Below are positions 34,310 through 42,347 of a DNA stretch of 64,000 nt, piece by piece (the first letter of the stretch is position 1; every line of letters begins with the position of its first letter). Below the pieces are notes generated by a model, which saw only the letters and a program-made list of their open reading frames with translations, was not told where the DNA came from and did not search any database. Made by a program: the position numbers and the translations under genes. Source of the stretch: an uncultured Bacillota bacterium (GTDB lineage: Bacteria > Bacillota_I > Bacilli_A > RFN20 > CAG-826); contig OX437086.1 of NCBI GenBank assembly GCA_949299565.1, positions 414,919 through 478,918 on the forward strand, given 5' to 3'.

Positions 34310-34791
34310 AACGTCTTGCAGTTTATCCGGGCTCTTTCAATCCTTTGACGAATGGTCATTTGGATATTTTAAGGAGAAGTCTCAAAATTTTTGATGAGGT
34401 CATCATTCTTTTGGCTATCAACCCCGAAAAGGGACATCATGTTTTCACAAAGGAAGATTGTCTTTATATTTTGAAAGAAGCAACAAAAGATTTTAAAAAC
34501 GTCCGCGTCGACAGTTGGGATAATTTAACAGTCGATTACTGCCGGAAAGTTGGCGCCAAACACCTCATTAGAGGTCTTAGAGCCGTGAGCGATTTCGAAT
34601 ACGAGTTTCAACTCGCAGCCGCCAATTCATTTTTGGATGAAGAATTAGACATGGTCTTTTTCATGGCTAAAAAAGAGGAGACATTCATCTCCTCTTCTAC
34701 TATCGATAGTTTGTATCGCGGCGGCGCGGATATCTCGTCTTTAGTGCCGCCGGTCGTTTTAGAAATGTATAAGAAACGCTATCCGCGTTAA
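34306..34791 (+). CDS. coaD: Phosphopantetheine adenylyltransferase
   Basis: A 161-residue CoaD. YPGSFNPLTNGHLDILRR (residues 7-24) holds the T/HxGH nucleotide motif, HLIRGLRAVSDFEYE (near 86) and FISSSTIDSLYRGGADIS (near 127) complete the family pattern. It catalyses the fourth step of coenzyme A synthesis. It is coupled to rsmD by a 4-base overlap and is convergent with the PgeF-like gene. Confidence 0.97.
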   Translation: MKRLAVYPGSFNPLTNGHLDILRRSLKIFDEVIILLAINPEKGHHVFTKEDCLYILKEATKDFKNVRVDSWDNLTVDYCRKVGAKHLIRGLRAVSDFEYEFQLAAANSFLDEELDMVFFMAKKEETFISSSTIDSLYRGGADISSLVPPVVLEMYKKRYPR

Positions 34792-34802
34792 AAAGATAAT
34801 CA

Positions 34803-35375
34803 TCAATTTAAGGAAATGTAGGCGACGTTCTTTTCCTTTTCACCTCGGAGAGCGGAATAGAATAAATCCTCACATTCAAAAGTGTCATAGGGCGTGAGAT
34901 GAATGTTCGCGAAAGGTATCTTCAATTTCCGCAATTGAAGAGCGTTTAAGAAAGGAACGTCTAAGAAATCGACGCCGCTGGTTCTTTTAGCGGCCATTCG
35001 ATAATCGTTTTTCATGCACCATTCTAAAATTTCACGTTCAACGGGAGTGTGAGAGAAAGTCAAAGAAGGACCGAGAAAACATTGAAGCTTTTCGGGTTTT
35101 AAAGCATAGGTGGCGATCAAGCCTTTCATTTTGAGAAGAAGTTCTTCCTTTAAACTTTTTTCCTTTGTAAGGAGGGCTGCTCCGATAAGAGGAATTTCTT
35201 CACTATAGAAAAGGAATGGCAATTCATCTTGGTAATTGATGACTAAAGTTACTCCTCGCTGATTAATAACTTGGAAATCGGAAATAACGAGGGGATTTTC
35301 AAAGTTCATTCTTTCGTTTTTCGATAGAAAACCAGAACGAATGTTTGAAGGCAAATTAAAATCAAAAAAATCCAT
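34803..35375 (-). CDS. Degenerate PgeF/YfiH (laccase-domain) protein
   Basis: A 190-residue protein, shorter than the usual 240-280 of the family, with PgeF-like order: GVTLVINYQDELPFLFYS (equivalent to the ADCLPIL region), ALKPEKLQCFLGPSL (equivalent to the family's GPsIg), and a terminal FYSALRGEKEKNVAYISL (in place of ySyRR...). The metal/catalytic HAGWRG segment is replaced by AALLTKEKS, and the usual Cys and second His are not apparent. PgeF edits or phosphorylyses small molecules at its zinc site, so this copy is probably inactive or altered. Leaderless promoter. Confidence 0.6.
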   Translation of the reverse strand: MDFFDFNLPSNIRSGFLSKNERMNFENPLVISDFQVINQRGVTLVINYQDELPFLFYSEEIPLIGAALLTKEKSLKEELLLKMKGLIATYALKPEKLQCFLGPSLTFSHTPVEREILEWCMKNDYRMAAKRTSGVDFLDVPFLNALQLRKLKIPFANIHLTPYDTFECEDLFYSALRGEKEKNVAYISLN

Positions 35376-35381
35376 GCCTTA

Positions 35382-35387
35382 ATCTTA
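35382..35387 (-). promoter_or_regulatory. -10 box of PgeF-like gene, predicted leaderless
   Basis: TAAGAT on the minus strand ends 6 bases before the start codon at 35375. Confidence 0.5.
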
Positions 35388-35395
35388 GGCAAAAA

Positions 35396-35424
35396 GAAAA
35401 GGGCCCGCAATTAGGACCCTCTAA
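35396..35424 (-). terminator. Terminator of the thioredoxin-like gene
   Basis: GGGTCC and GGGCCC (35401-35419) pair around a 7-base loop, followed on the minus strand by TTTTCTTTTT, which also forms the region upstream of the PgeF-like -10 box. Confidence 0.8.
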
Positions 35425-35435
35425 TTTTTGAAATC

Positions 35436-36290
35436 TTAATTTTCGCGAGTGAAGAGATTATCAACGCTGTAGGAATCAAGATGATTCCACATATCCATTA
35501 AGAAATCGGCTTGTTCGGCTTCAGTGGAACCCGTCGCGCTGAAGGCAACCTCGGAAAGCCCGGCTCGACCATCGTTGAAAGCTTCTTCAGAATAATCGAC
35601 TAAGCAGATGCTGGGGGTCGGGAAATTAGCAACGCTTTCTTCAACCGAGAAATTGATGTAATTGGTGTCATCTAAAGAAGCACGACGTTTATAGGGGTTT
35701 TCAGCTAAACGAGGACCCACGGTATTAAACAAATCGCTATGAATTGAAAGATAACGATTGAAAGCAGTGGAACCATCAGTTGAAATCTCATAATCCTCAT
35801 CGGTTGAGGAAATTTCAGAGGCATTGATTGTGTAGAGTCTGAAAGAACGACCATCGCTCGGCACGAGGTTATAAGTGTTCCAGTTTTCCTCTAGATAACG
35901 GAAGGCGCTTTCAGCTGTCACGCAGTTTGCGCAATCATCTTGCGTAAAAACCAAGAAGAACTTTTCACCATATTCATCGATGTCAACGAATTGGTCATTG
36001 CCTTCGTAAGCGCGGATCACCGTATTTTCATAAATGGAATTTGTAAGGCGATCAGCTTCAGAATCGCTTTCGGGGCCATTTAATTCGCCCTCCAATGACA
36101 CGAGATAACGATTGAAATAAGCGCCGGCGGCTGTTCCGGACCAGCTGCTGGCCCAGCTAGTGATATATGGGATTGAAAAGATTACGGCAAAAATGGCACC
36201 GACAATCAAAAGCGGTTGAACCCACGCCGTTTCTTTAATCCAGCGCCAAATGCGCACAAAGAAGTTACCGATTGATTTTAGAACTAACAT
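35436..36290 (-). CDS. Membrane-anchored thioredoxin-like protein
   Basis: A 284-residue protein with a short basic cytosolic N-terminus, one membrane helix (about 25-45) and an extracytoplasmic domain. The stretch FFLVFTQDDCANCVTAESAF (about 111-130) has a CxxC in thioredoxin-fold context, and FPTPSICLVDYSEEAF (near 224) provides a cis-Pro-like site. It may be an exported thiol-disulfide protein. A GGAGG Shine-Dalgarno lies 12 bases upstream. Divergent from yitT and monocistronic with a terminator. Confidence 0.75.
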   Translation of the reverse strand: MLVLKSIGNFFVRIWRWIKETAWVQPLLIVGAIFAVIFSIPYITSWASSWSGTAAGAYFNRYLVSLEGELNGPESDSEADRLTNSIYENTVIRAYEGNDQFVDIDEYGEKFFLVFTQDDCANCVTAESAFRYLEENWNTYNLVPSDGRSFRLYTINASEISSTDEDYEISTDGSTAFNRYLSIHSDLFNTVGPRLAENPYKRRASLDDTNYINFSVEESVANFPTPSICLVDYSEEAFNDGRAGLSEVAFSATGSTEAEQADFLMDMWNHLDSYSVDNLFTREN

Positions 36291-36417
36291 TCGCTACCTG
36301 TCCTCCGATAGAAAAGGGCCTGTTATAAAAACAGCGCGTCTATCATAGCATCAGCCACCATAGGTGGCAATAAAGCAATTTTCAAATAAGAGCGGTATGC
36401 AGTTGCGTTTCTTGCGC

Positions 36418-36423
36418 TATAAT
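36418..36423 (+). promoter_or_regulatory. -10 box of yitT-type gene, nearly leaderless
   Basis: Perfect TATAAT ends 9 bases before ATG 36433. The ORF is open upstream to ATG 36364, but that would enclose the promoter. Confidence 0.6.
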
Positions 36424-36432
36424 AACCGCGAT

Positions 36433-37455
36433 ATGGGACGGCGGCATCCTCTAGAGAATTTCCGAGATAAGTCCAACAACTGGCTGTACGATCATTTATG
36501 GGCTCGTAGGACATTGTCATTTCTTTGGCTTTTTTTCCTTTCGACTCTTTCAGCCCTTGTCTTTTCGATTGGTTTTGAATGTTTCATGGACCCCGGCGAT
36601 GATTTAGGGAGAATCGTTTCGGGCGGCGTGTCCGGTCTTTCGCAGGTTTTAACTCTCTTTTTTGAGATTTGCGGATGGACAAATATTGATGTCAATTTAG
36701 CTTACTCAATCCTTTATTTCGTTCTTAACATTCCGGTCATTCTTTTAGGATGGTTCGGGATTGGCAAGAAATTTACGATTTACACTTTGATCAATGTCGT
36801 CGAAGTTTCGCTTTTCATGAACTGGTTGAGCCCAACCAATATCAGTTTAATGCGGGAGATGGCAATTTTTGTCAATAACAACGGCGGTTTCTTGTCGCGT
36901 GCTCTTTTTGGCGGTGTTTGCACTGGTCTCAGCGCTGCTATTTGTTATAAGGGCGATTTTTCAACAGGCGGCATCGATGTCATCGCTTTTTATATTTCCT
37001 TGCGCAAAAAGACGATGGTCGGGAAATATTCCGCTTTTCTTAATGGTTTAATCGTTGTTCTTTTTACTCTCTTAGAATGCATTCAAGTGCGTTTTGCTTT
37101 CGCGGCCAGCGCCGAAACGCTAGCGAAGGTATTTTATTCAGCGATGTATTTATTAGCCTCAATGTTAGTTGTGGACACGATTAATGTTCGCAATAAAAAG
37201 ATGAAAATTGAGATTGTCAGTTCTAATCGCGAACTTGGTGATGATCTGATTTCGGCAATTCCTCACGGAGTCACGCTTATTCATGGCGAGGGGGTTTATT
37301 CTGGCAACCCCCGTTATATTTTTACTATGGTCGTTTCTTCTTACGAATTAAATGAGGCCATTCGTCTCATCAAGAAAAAAGATCCATCGTCTTTTATCAA
37401 CGTTACAACCTTGCAACAAGTGTATGGCCGTTTTCACACAAAGCCTGTCAAATAG
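36433..37455 (+). CDS. YitT-family membrane protein (DUF161/DUF2179)
   Basis: A 340-residue protein with an N-terminal five- to six-helix YitT membrane domain, including GGVSGLSQVLTL (near 65) and the repeated GGVCTGLSAAICYKGDFSTGGID (near 158-180, Gly-rich family signature). The C-terminal cytosolic DUF2179 domain ends in VVSSYELNEAIRLIKKKDPSSFINV. Function is not established; some members are linked to transport of small organic molecules. Start chosen from the -10 box. Convergent with the small membrane protein behind it. Confidence 0.9.
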   Translation: MGRRHPLENFRDKSNNWLYDHLWARRTLSFLWLFFLSTLSALVFSIGFECFMDPGDDLGRIVSGGVSGLSQVLTLFFEICGWTNIDVNLAYSILYFVLNIPVILLGWFGIGKKFTIYTLINVVEVSLFMNWLSPTNISLMREMAIFVNNNGGFLSRALFGGVCTGLSAAICYKGDFSTGGIDVIAFYISLRKKTMVGKYSAFLNGLIVVLFTLLECIQVRFAFAASAETLAKVFYSAMYLLASMLVVDTINVRNKKMKIEIVSSNRELGDDLISAIPHGVTLIHGEGVYSGNPRYIFTMVVSSYELNEAIRLIKKKDPSSFINVTTLQQVYGRFHTKPVK

Positions 37456-37461
37456 ATTTTC

Positions 37462-37917
37462 TTAATTGCTGATGGCGGCCAGCAAAGCACACGAACCGCC
37501 AATTAGCGAACAAATGGCGGGAAGCAAAAGACCTAAGCTGATATTGAGCGTGATGACTGTGTTAGCGAAGATGATGTACGGTGAAAAATAGAAAATAAGG
37601 CCCGATAAAAGAAGGGCAAGCCCAGAAACAATGAGAAAGAAACGTTTGAAGAAATTTTGCGGTCGGAAAGAGAAAATCAAAGAAATAAAGAGCAAGACAG
37701 AGGATATGATGATCGCGATATAGGCGCCGAGTAAGGCGGAATTACGATCTTCTCCGAAGATGCAATCAAAGCCTGTTCCGATTGTAAAATCTTGAAACCC
37801 CGGATATTCGAAAGCTCCTAAATAAGGGACAACCAAACTGACTATTGCAGCGATAAGACCTAACAAAATCAGAATGGTAGGGAAGATGGTTTTCTTAATT
37901 GTCATATTTTTGCTCAT
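37462..37917 (-). CDS. Four-helix membrane protein, unknown
   Basis: A 151-residue protein with four predicted membrane helices (about residues 8-30, 55-78, 88-105 and 115-145) and no charged domain of size. No family recognised. The start is 37917 because TATAAT ends exactly 6 bases before it; the open frame to 37998 would include that promoter. It is convergent with the yitT-type gene, 6 bases apart. Confidence 0.65.
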   Translation of the reverse strand: MSKNMTIKKTIFPTILILLGLIAAIVSLVVPYLGAFEYPGFQDFTIGTGFDCIFGEDRNSALLGAYIAIIISSVLLFISLIFSFRPQNFFKRFFLIVSGLALLLSGLIFYFSPYIIFANTVITLNISLGLLLPAICSLIGGSCALLAAISN

Positions 37918-37923
37918 ATCGAT

Positions 37924-37929
37924 ATTATA
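37924..37929 (-). promoter_or_regulatory. -10 box, predicted leaderless start
   Basis: Perfect TATAAT on the minus strand, 6 bases before the start codon at 37917. Confidence 0.65.
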
Positions 37930-38059
37930 GACGATTTTTGATTTTGGCAGAAAATAATTCCGCAAAACGGCGATATTTTTGCAATTATTGGTGTGCAATC
38001 AGCAAAAATCGCTAATTGTAAACATAAATGTGGACATGGAAAATTATCTATTTCTCTTT

Positions 38060-38065
38060 TAGAAT
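38060..38065 (+). promoter_or_regulatory. -10 box of glnN, predicted leaderless
   Basis: TAGAAT ends 7 bases before ATG 38073. Confidence 0.5.
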
Positions 38066-38072
38066 AACCTGC

Positions 38073-40193
38073 ATGGAAAAGAAAAAGCATTTCAATTGTC
38101 TCAAGGAAAGCTTTGGCATTGATGTCTTTAACGAGAAGGCGATGCGCGAATACTTACCTAGGGAAGTTGTCGAAGAATTGCTCGACGTCGTTAAAAACGG
38201 GCGCGAATTAAAAATAGAATTAGCAAATCAAGTAGCGGCCGGGCTCAAGGAATGGGCTCTTAATAAAGGAGCGACCCATTACTCACATTGGTTTCAGCCT
38301 TTAAATGGCCTCACGGCCGAGAAACATGATTCTTTTTTGATGATCGATGATTTGACTGGGGAAGCGATTTTTGAATTCTCTGGACGTGAACTTATAAAAG
38401 GAGAACCAGACGCTTCAAGTTTCCCGAATGGTGGTTTGCGGGCTACTTTTGAAGCGCGCGGTTATACGATGTGGGACGCCTCTTCTCCGGCTTTTATCGC
38501 CTCTAACGATGGCGGCAAGTGCCTGTATATCCCAACGGCTTTCTGTTCTTATCACGGTGATGCGTTAGATGAAAAGACACCGCTTCTTCGCAGTGAAGCC
38601 TATCTTTCCGAACAAGCACTCCGTGTTCTTCAAATTTTTGGCGATCAAGATAGCAAACGCGTCAATCTTCTAATCGGCCCCGAGCAAGAATATTTTTTGA
38701 TTGAAGCCGAACAACTAAAAAAGAGGAAAGATATTATTTATTCAGGTCGAACCTTGTTCGGAGCCCCTTCTCCGAAAGGACAAGAACTTGATGACCATTA
38801 CTTTGCCGCGATTCGTGGGAAAGTAGCTGCTTATATGGATGAAGTTAACCAAATTCTTTGGCGTTTAGGGATACCGGCTAAAACAGAACATAACGAAGTT
38901 GCACCTTCACAGCATGAACTTGCGGTGATTTATGCAAAGGCAAATATTGCCGCCGATCAAAATCAAATGGTGATGCGCGTGCTTCAAAGAACAGCCAAAA
39001 AGCATGGTTTAATTTGTCTTTTGAAAGAAAAACCTTTTGCTGGTGTCAATGGCTCTGGAAAACATATCAATTTTTCTCTCGCTACTGATCGAGGAGTCAA
39101 TCTTTTTACTCCTGGACAGCATGTGCAGGAGAACAAGCAATTTCTTGTCTTTTTAGCAGCCTTACTGAAAGCTTGCGATGAGTTTGCTCCTCTTTTGCGA
39201 GAGAGCGTTTCTAGTTACAACAATGACCTACGATTAGGAGGACATGAAGCGCCTCCTTCCGTTCTTTCTGTCTTCATTGGTGAGGCTTTAAATTCCGTTG
39301 TTGAAGAAATTATTAACGAAAAGAAAGCTTTAGATGCCTTGCCGTCTTTCCTTTTAACGGGGACTAGTGTCTTACCATCTCTTCGAAAAGACAACACAGA
39401 CCGCAACCGAACTTCTCCCTTTGCTTTTACCGGCAATCGTTTTGAATTTAGAATGGTGGGAAGCGCTCTAAACATCTCGACGCCCGCGATGTGCATCGCA
39501 ACGGCTCTTGGGTATGAACTGAAATGTTTTGCTGATTATGTTGATACTCAAGATGATAAGAAAAAAGCGATTGATTCCTGGATTAAGGAAACGTTGACGG
39601 CGCATTCACGGATTATTTTTAACGGGAATGGCTATGCTGATGAATGGCTTTTAGAAGCACAGAAGCGCGGACTTCCTTGCATAAAGGACACCTATGAAGC
39701 AATCGATAATGTAGAAAAAGATCAAAAGATTCATTCTCTTTTTTCCGTGAGCGGTGTTCTTTCAAACAATGAACTTTCTTCGCGTCTCAATATCCGTTAT
39801 CTTTCTTACGCAAATGATGGACTTATTGAAGCGAAAGCGGCTTCGCATATGGTTCATAAACTTTTTCTTCCAGCGCTTCATAGAGCTTTCGCTGCTTTTG
39901 CAAAAGAGAAACATCATGCAAAAGATACACAATTTGTTCCTCGTCATTTAGATCTTTCTCTTTCTAAAATCAGCGAACTTATTGATGAAACTTACGAGAA
40001 ATTAGAAATCCTAGACGCTGATATTGCAAGAGCCAAAGATTTGTGCGGCAAGGAACTAGCTTTCTTCGTTCATGATTCTATTAAGTTTCATCTTGAAGAA
40101 GTTCGAAAACCGATCGATGAGGCGGAATTATTGCTTATGAAGGATGAATGGCCAATTCCGAGTTATGGTGATCTATTGTTTCATGTGATTTAA
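38073..40193 (+). CDS. glnN: Glutamine synthetase type III
   Basis: A 706-residue GSIII, much longer than GSI. After an N-terminal domain with ATHYSHWFQPLNGLTAEKHDS (about 70-90), the catalytic core carries GPEQEYFLIE (near 206), EHNEVAPSQHELA (near 272), NGSGKHINFSLATD (near 330) and RLGGHEAPPSVLS (near 389), followed by a helical C-terminal part. It forms glutamine from glutamate, ammonia and ATP. No GlnR site or neighbour is seen. It is monocistronic with a long hairpin after it. Confidence 0.96.
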   Translation: MEKKKHFNCLKESFGIDVFNEKAMREYLPREVVEELLDVVKNGRELKIELANQVAAGLKEWALNKGATHYSHWFQPLNGLTAEKHDSFLMIDDLTGEAIFEFSGRELIKGEPDASSFPNGGLRATFEARGYTMWDASSPAFIASNDGGKCLYIPTAFCSYHGDALDEKTPLLRSEAYLSEQALRVLQIFGDQDSKRVNLLIGPEQEYFLIEAEQLKKRKDIIYSGRTLFGAPSPKGQELDDHYFAAIRGKVAAYMDEVNQILWRLGIPAKTEHNEVAPSQHELAVIYAKANIAADQNQMVMRVLQRTAKKHGLICLLKEKPFAGVNGSGKHINFSLATDRGVNLFTPGQHVQENKQFLVFLAALLKACDEFAPLLRESVSSYNNDLRLGGHEAPPSVLSVFIGEALNSVVEEIINEKKALDALPSFLLTGTSVLPSLRKDNTDRNRTSPFAFTGNRFEFRMVGSALNISTPAMCIATALGYELKCFADYVDTQDDKKKAIDSWIKETLTAHSRIIFNGNGYADEWLLEAQKRGLPCIKDTYEAIDNVEKDQKIHSLFSVSGVLSNNELSSRLNIRYLSYANDGLIEAKAASHMVHKLFLPALHRAFAAFAKEKHHAKDTQFVPRHLDLSLSKISELIDETYEKLEILDADIARAKDLCGKELAFFVHDSIKFHLEEVRKPIDEAELLLMKDEWPIPSYGDLLFHVI

Positions 40194-40214
40194 CAAAACT
40201 TTTAAGTAAGGAAT

Positions 40215-40259
40215 ATAAGGGTATATTTTTGGTGGAAATCCGAAAATTTATACCCTTAT
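40215..40259 (+). terminator. Long hairpin behind glnN, possible terminator
   Basis: Arms ATAAGGGTATA (40215-40225) and TATACCCTTAT (40249-40259), extended inward by TTTTTGG/CCGAAAA with a two-base bulge. Only a weak TTATTTAT follows, so termination on the plus strand is likely but not certain. Confidence 0.5.
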
Positions 40260-40304
40260 TTATGCTTTAGATTTGATCTTTGAAATAAGAAATATGCTCA
40301 TATG

Positions 40305-40345
40305 AAAAAACTCCATAATTTTACCTACACGATAAAACTTTGGAG
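40305..40345 (-). terminator. Terminator of tRNA-Ser(CGA)
   Basis: CTCCA and TGGAG (40311-40345) with an inner TTTTA/TAAAA stem are followed on the minus strand by TTTTTTC. Confidence 0.75.
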
Positions 40346-40361
40346 AAATCTTGAAAATTAG

Positions 40362-40453
40362 TGGCGGAGAAGCGGGGATTTGAACCCCGGCTGGACATAG
40401 AGCCCACTATCAGTTTTCGAGACTGACCCCTTCAACCGCTTGGGTACTTCTCC
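40362..40453 (-). tRNA. tRNA-Ser(CGA)
   Basis: Acceptor GGAGAAG pairs with CTTCTCC, then G and encoded CCA. Anticodon loop CTCGAAA gives CGA, with a long variable arm. 92 nt. Confidence 0.95.
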
Positions 40454-40527
40454 GGCGGGAAGTAGTTTACGCCTTTTTGCAAAAGGCGGCAATTGTAGAA
40501 TGCATTCCCCATTTTTTCGCGCGTCCG

Positions 40528-40536
40528 TGTTAAAAT
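40528..40536 (+). promoter_or_regulatory. Extended -10 of degenerate GGDEF-EAL gene
   Basis: TG-T-TAAAAT, ending 8 bases before ATG 40545, gives a nearly leaderless transcript. Confidence 0.55.
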
Positions 40537-40544
40537 CTATAACC

Positions 40545-42341
40545 ATGAGATTTATGCCTTTGAATGTGAATGAAATAGAGCGCGACATCGGTGACTTCTT
40601 TTTCTCTAATCAATGGCTTTTTTCTTTGGGGATTGTGATCCTTTCACTCTTAGGAATTTGTCTTCTTGTGCTTATAATTTTCTTTACATATCGCACGATT
40701 GTGGCGAAGCGCTTCCGTCATCGCTTAATTGTTGAGGGCTGCACTGTAAGGATCATTCGGATTGATCTATTGAAGGATAAGGCTACATATTTCAATTTAG
40801 GCAATCTCCGCGATGTTCATGAGAAAAAACTCGACGCTTTTTATGCAAGTTTTCCGCCTAAAGATGAGCCGCGTTTTCGTACCTGGGTTAATGATTTATT
40901 GGAGGGACGAGAAACTGATCCGTTTTTGGAACTTGATGTTAGCTTTGGCAAGGACAAAACCCTTTATCATAGTTTTTTGAGAGCCGCAAACGTCAACCGC
41001 GGTCAAGGAATTCTCCATCTCGAAAATCGTTTGCTCCATGCCGAGACAACGCATTCGCACAAGCAACGCATCTTTTCGACGTATGGTGAGTTTGCAAAAG
41101 CTTATCGTGACGATAAGGACGGCTTAGGGTTTACGATTTGTTTTTCACTTCTACCAAGGCGCGCGAAGGCGAAAGGCATTTCTTTTGATCATTTTAGAAC
41201 TAGGATGTCACGTGAACTTTCAGCGCGCTTCCGTGACTACATTCTTCATGAAGTCAAAGGCAACGAAATTGCAATTTTGGCGAGTGATAACGAGATTGTG
41301 GTGGCGTCTTTTGACATGAAGGACAGCGCACAAGTCATTGATTTGGCTTTGAGCACTATTCATCGCGTCAGCGCGCGTCTCAGCAAATTTCGAAAGGAAG
41401 GCTTGATGGAGGTGCGAGCAGGCATTGTCGATAATTCAACAGTTCCCCTTAATCCCGAATCGGCTTTGAGCGGTGCGCGAGCAGCGGCTTCTCAGGCTTT
41501 TGAATCTTCTTCACCCGTTGTTTTCATGAATCGCGCATTGCAAGAAGAAAATAACGATGACGTTGAATCTTGTCGGAGCGAGGTCGAGCGGATCATGGCT
41601 ACCAAAAAACTCCAATTCTATTATCGTCCGGTCTATTCAATGGAAAAGAAACGAACAATCGGCTTCCTTTCAAAAGTCGTTCCGGTCGGCACCTCTTTTG
41701 CCGATATTGACGAACTCAAGGGTTACGCCATCAGGGCCCAGGATGACAAGAACCTTTTCGCACACATTGCCAAGAATTTAATACCGCGGTTTCTTAATGA
41801 ACGGGAATTAAAGACTCAGAAACTCTTTTACCCGGTTTCGGCTTCAGAGATCAAATTGCTTTTGCCGTTTTTCTCTCGTTATAAGAGCGGAAAAGAGGCA
41901 AATCTTGTCTTCCTTTTCAAAGAAGATGACATTCTTTTCAACATGAGCGGAAATGAAAATGAAACTTTGATTGCGAACTTACGAAAAATTAAAGCTTCGG
42001 GTTATCATCTGGCAATTGAAGTAGCGGGTTCTTCCCTCCAATTAGACAACAACATCTATAGCGAAATGGATTTCTTCTTCGTTGATTTTTCTACTTCTAC
42101 CGATAAACGCGGAATGGATACCCAAATTCGCAGTCAATTGCACGCGCTCGTTGAACGGCTTCTGAAATACAAGAAACCGATTGTCGGAAACTATCTTTTC
42201 AATTGGAATGCCATTGAATTAGTGGTAGGGAGTGGTATTCAATATCTCTCGAGCGAGGCAATCGCGCCTTTTGACCAGATGTTAAAGCCTCTCGGCAATA
42301 AAGTTCACGAAAAATTAAAAGTTCTACAGGAAAGGAAATAG
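40545..42341 (+). CDS. Membrane protein with degenerate GGDEF and EAL-like domains
   Basis: A 598-residue protein. One membrane helix (about 22-45) is followed by a PAS/GGDEF-like region (about 60-330; the GGDEF loop is absent) and an EAL-fold region (about 350-598). The latter shows LQFYYRPVYSMEKKRTIGFLSKV, with FLSK where EAL should be, VDFSTSTD in place of the K-I-D strand, and YLSSEAIAPF in place of the Q-G-Y-x-x-x-x-P end. Catalytic residues are lost, so it should not make or cleave c-di-GMP, though it could bind it or another dinucleotide. It lies 6 bases before proS. The EAL assignment rests on order and pattern. Confidence 0.6.
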   Translation: MRFMPLNVNEIERDIGDFFFSNQWLFSLGIVILSLLGICLLVLIIFFTYRTIVAKRFRHRLIVEGCTVRIIRIDLLKDKATYFNLGNLRDVHEKKLDAFYASFPPKDEPRFRTWVNDLLEGRETDPFLELDVSFGKDKTLYHSFLRAANVNRGQGILHLENRLLHAETTHSHKQRIFSTYGEFAKAYRDDKDGLGFTICFSLLPRRAKAKGISFDHFRTRMSRELSARFRDYILHEVKGNEIAILASDNEIVVASFDMKDSAQVIDLALSTIHRVSARLSKFRKEGLMEVRAGIVDNSTVPLNPESALSGARAAASQAFESSSPVVFMNRALQEENNDDVESCRSEVERIMATKKLQFYYRPVYSMEKKRTIGFLSKVVPVGTSFADIDELKGYAIRAQDDKNLFAHIAKNLIPRFLNERELKTQKLFYPVSASEIKLLLPFFSRYKSGKEANLVFLFKEDDILFNMSGNENETLIANLRKIKASGYHLAIEVAGSSLQLDNNIYSEMDFFFVDFSTSTDKRGMDTQIRSQLHALVERLLKYKKPIVGNYLFNWNAIELVVGSGIQYLSSEAIAPFDQMLKPLGNKVHEKLKVLQERK

Positions 42342-42347
42342 TTATAC

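Noticed and set aside
36364-36432. Upstream ATG 36364 as start of the YitT gene
   Set aside because: It would place a perfect TATAAT and leaderless start inside the coding region, and the extra residues match nothing in the family.
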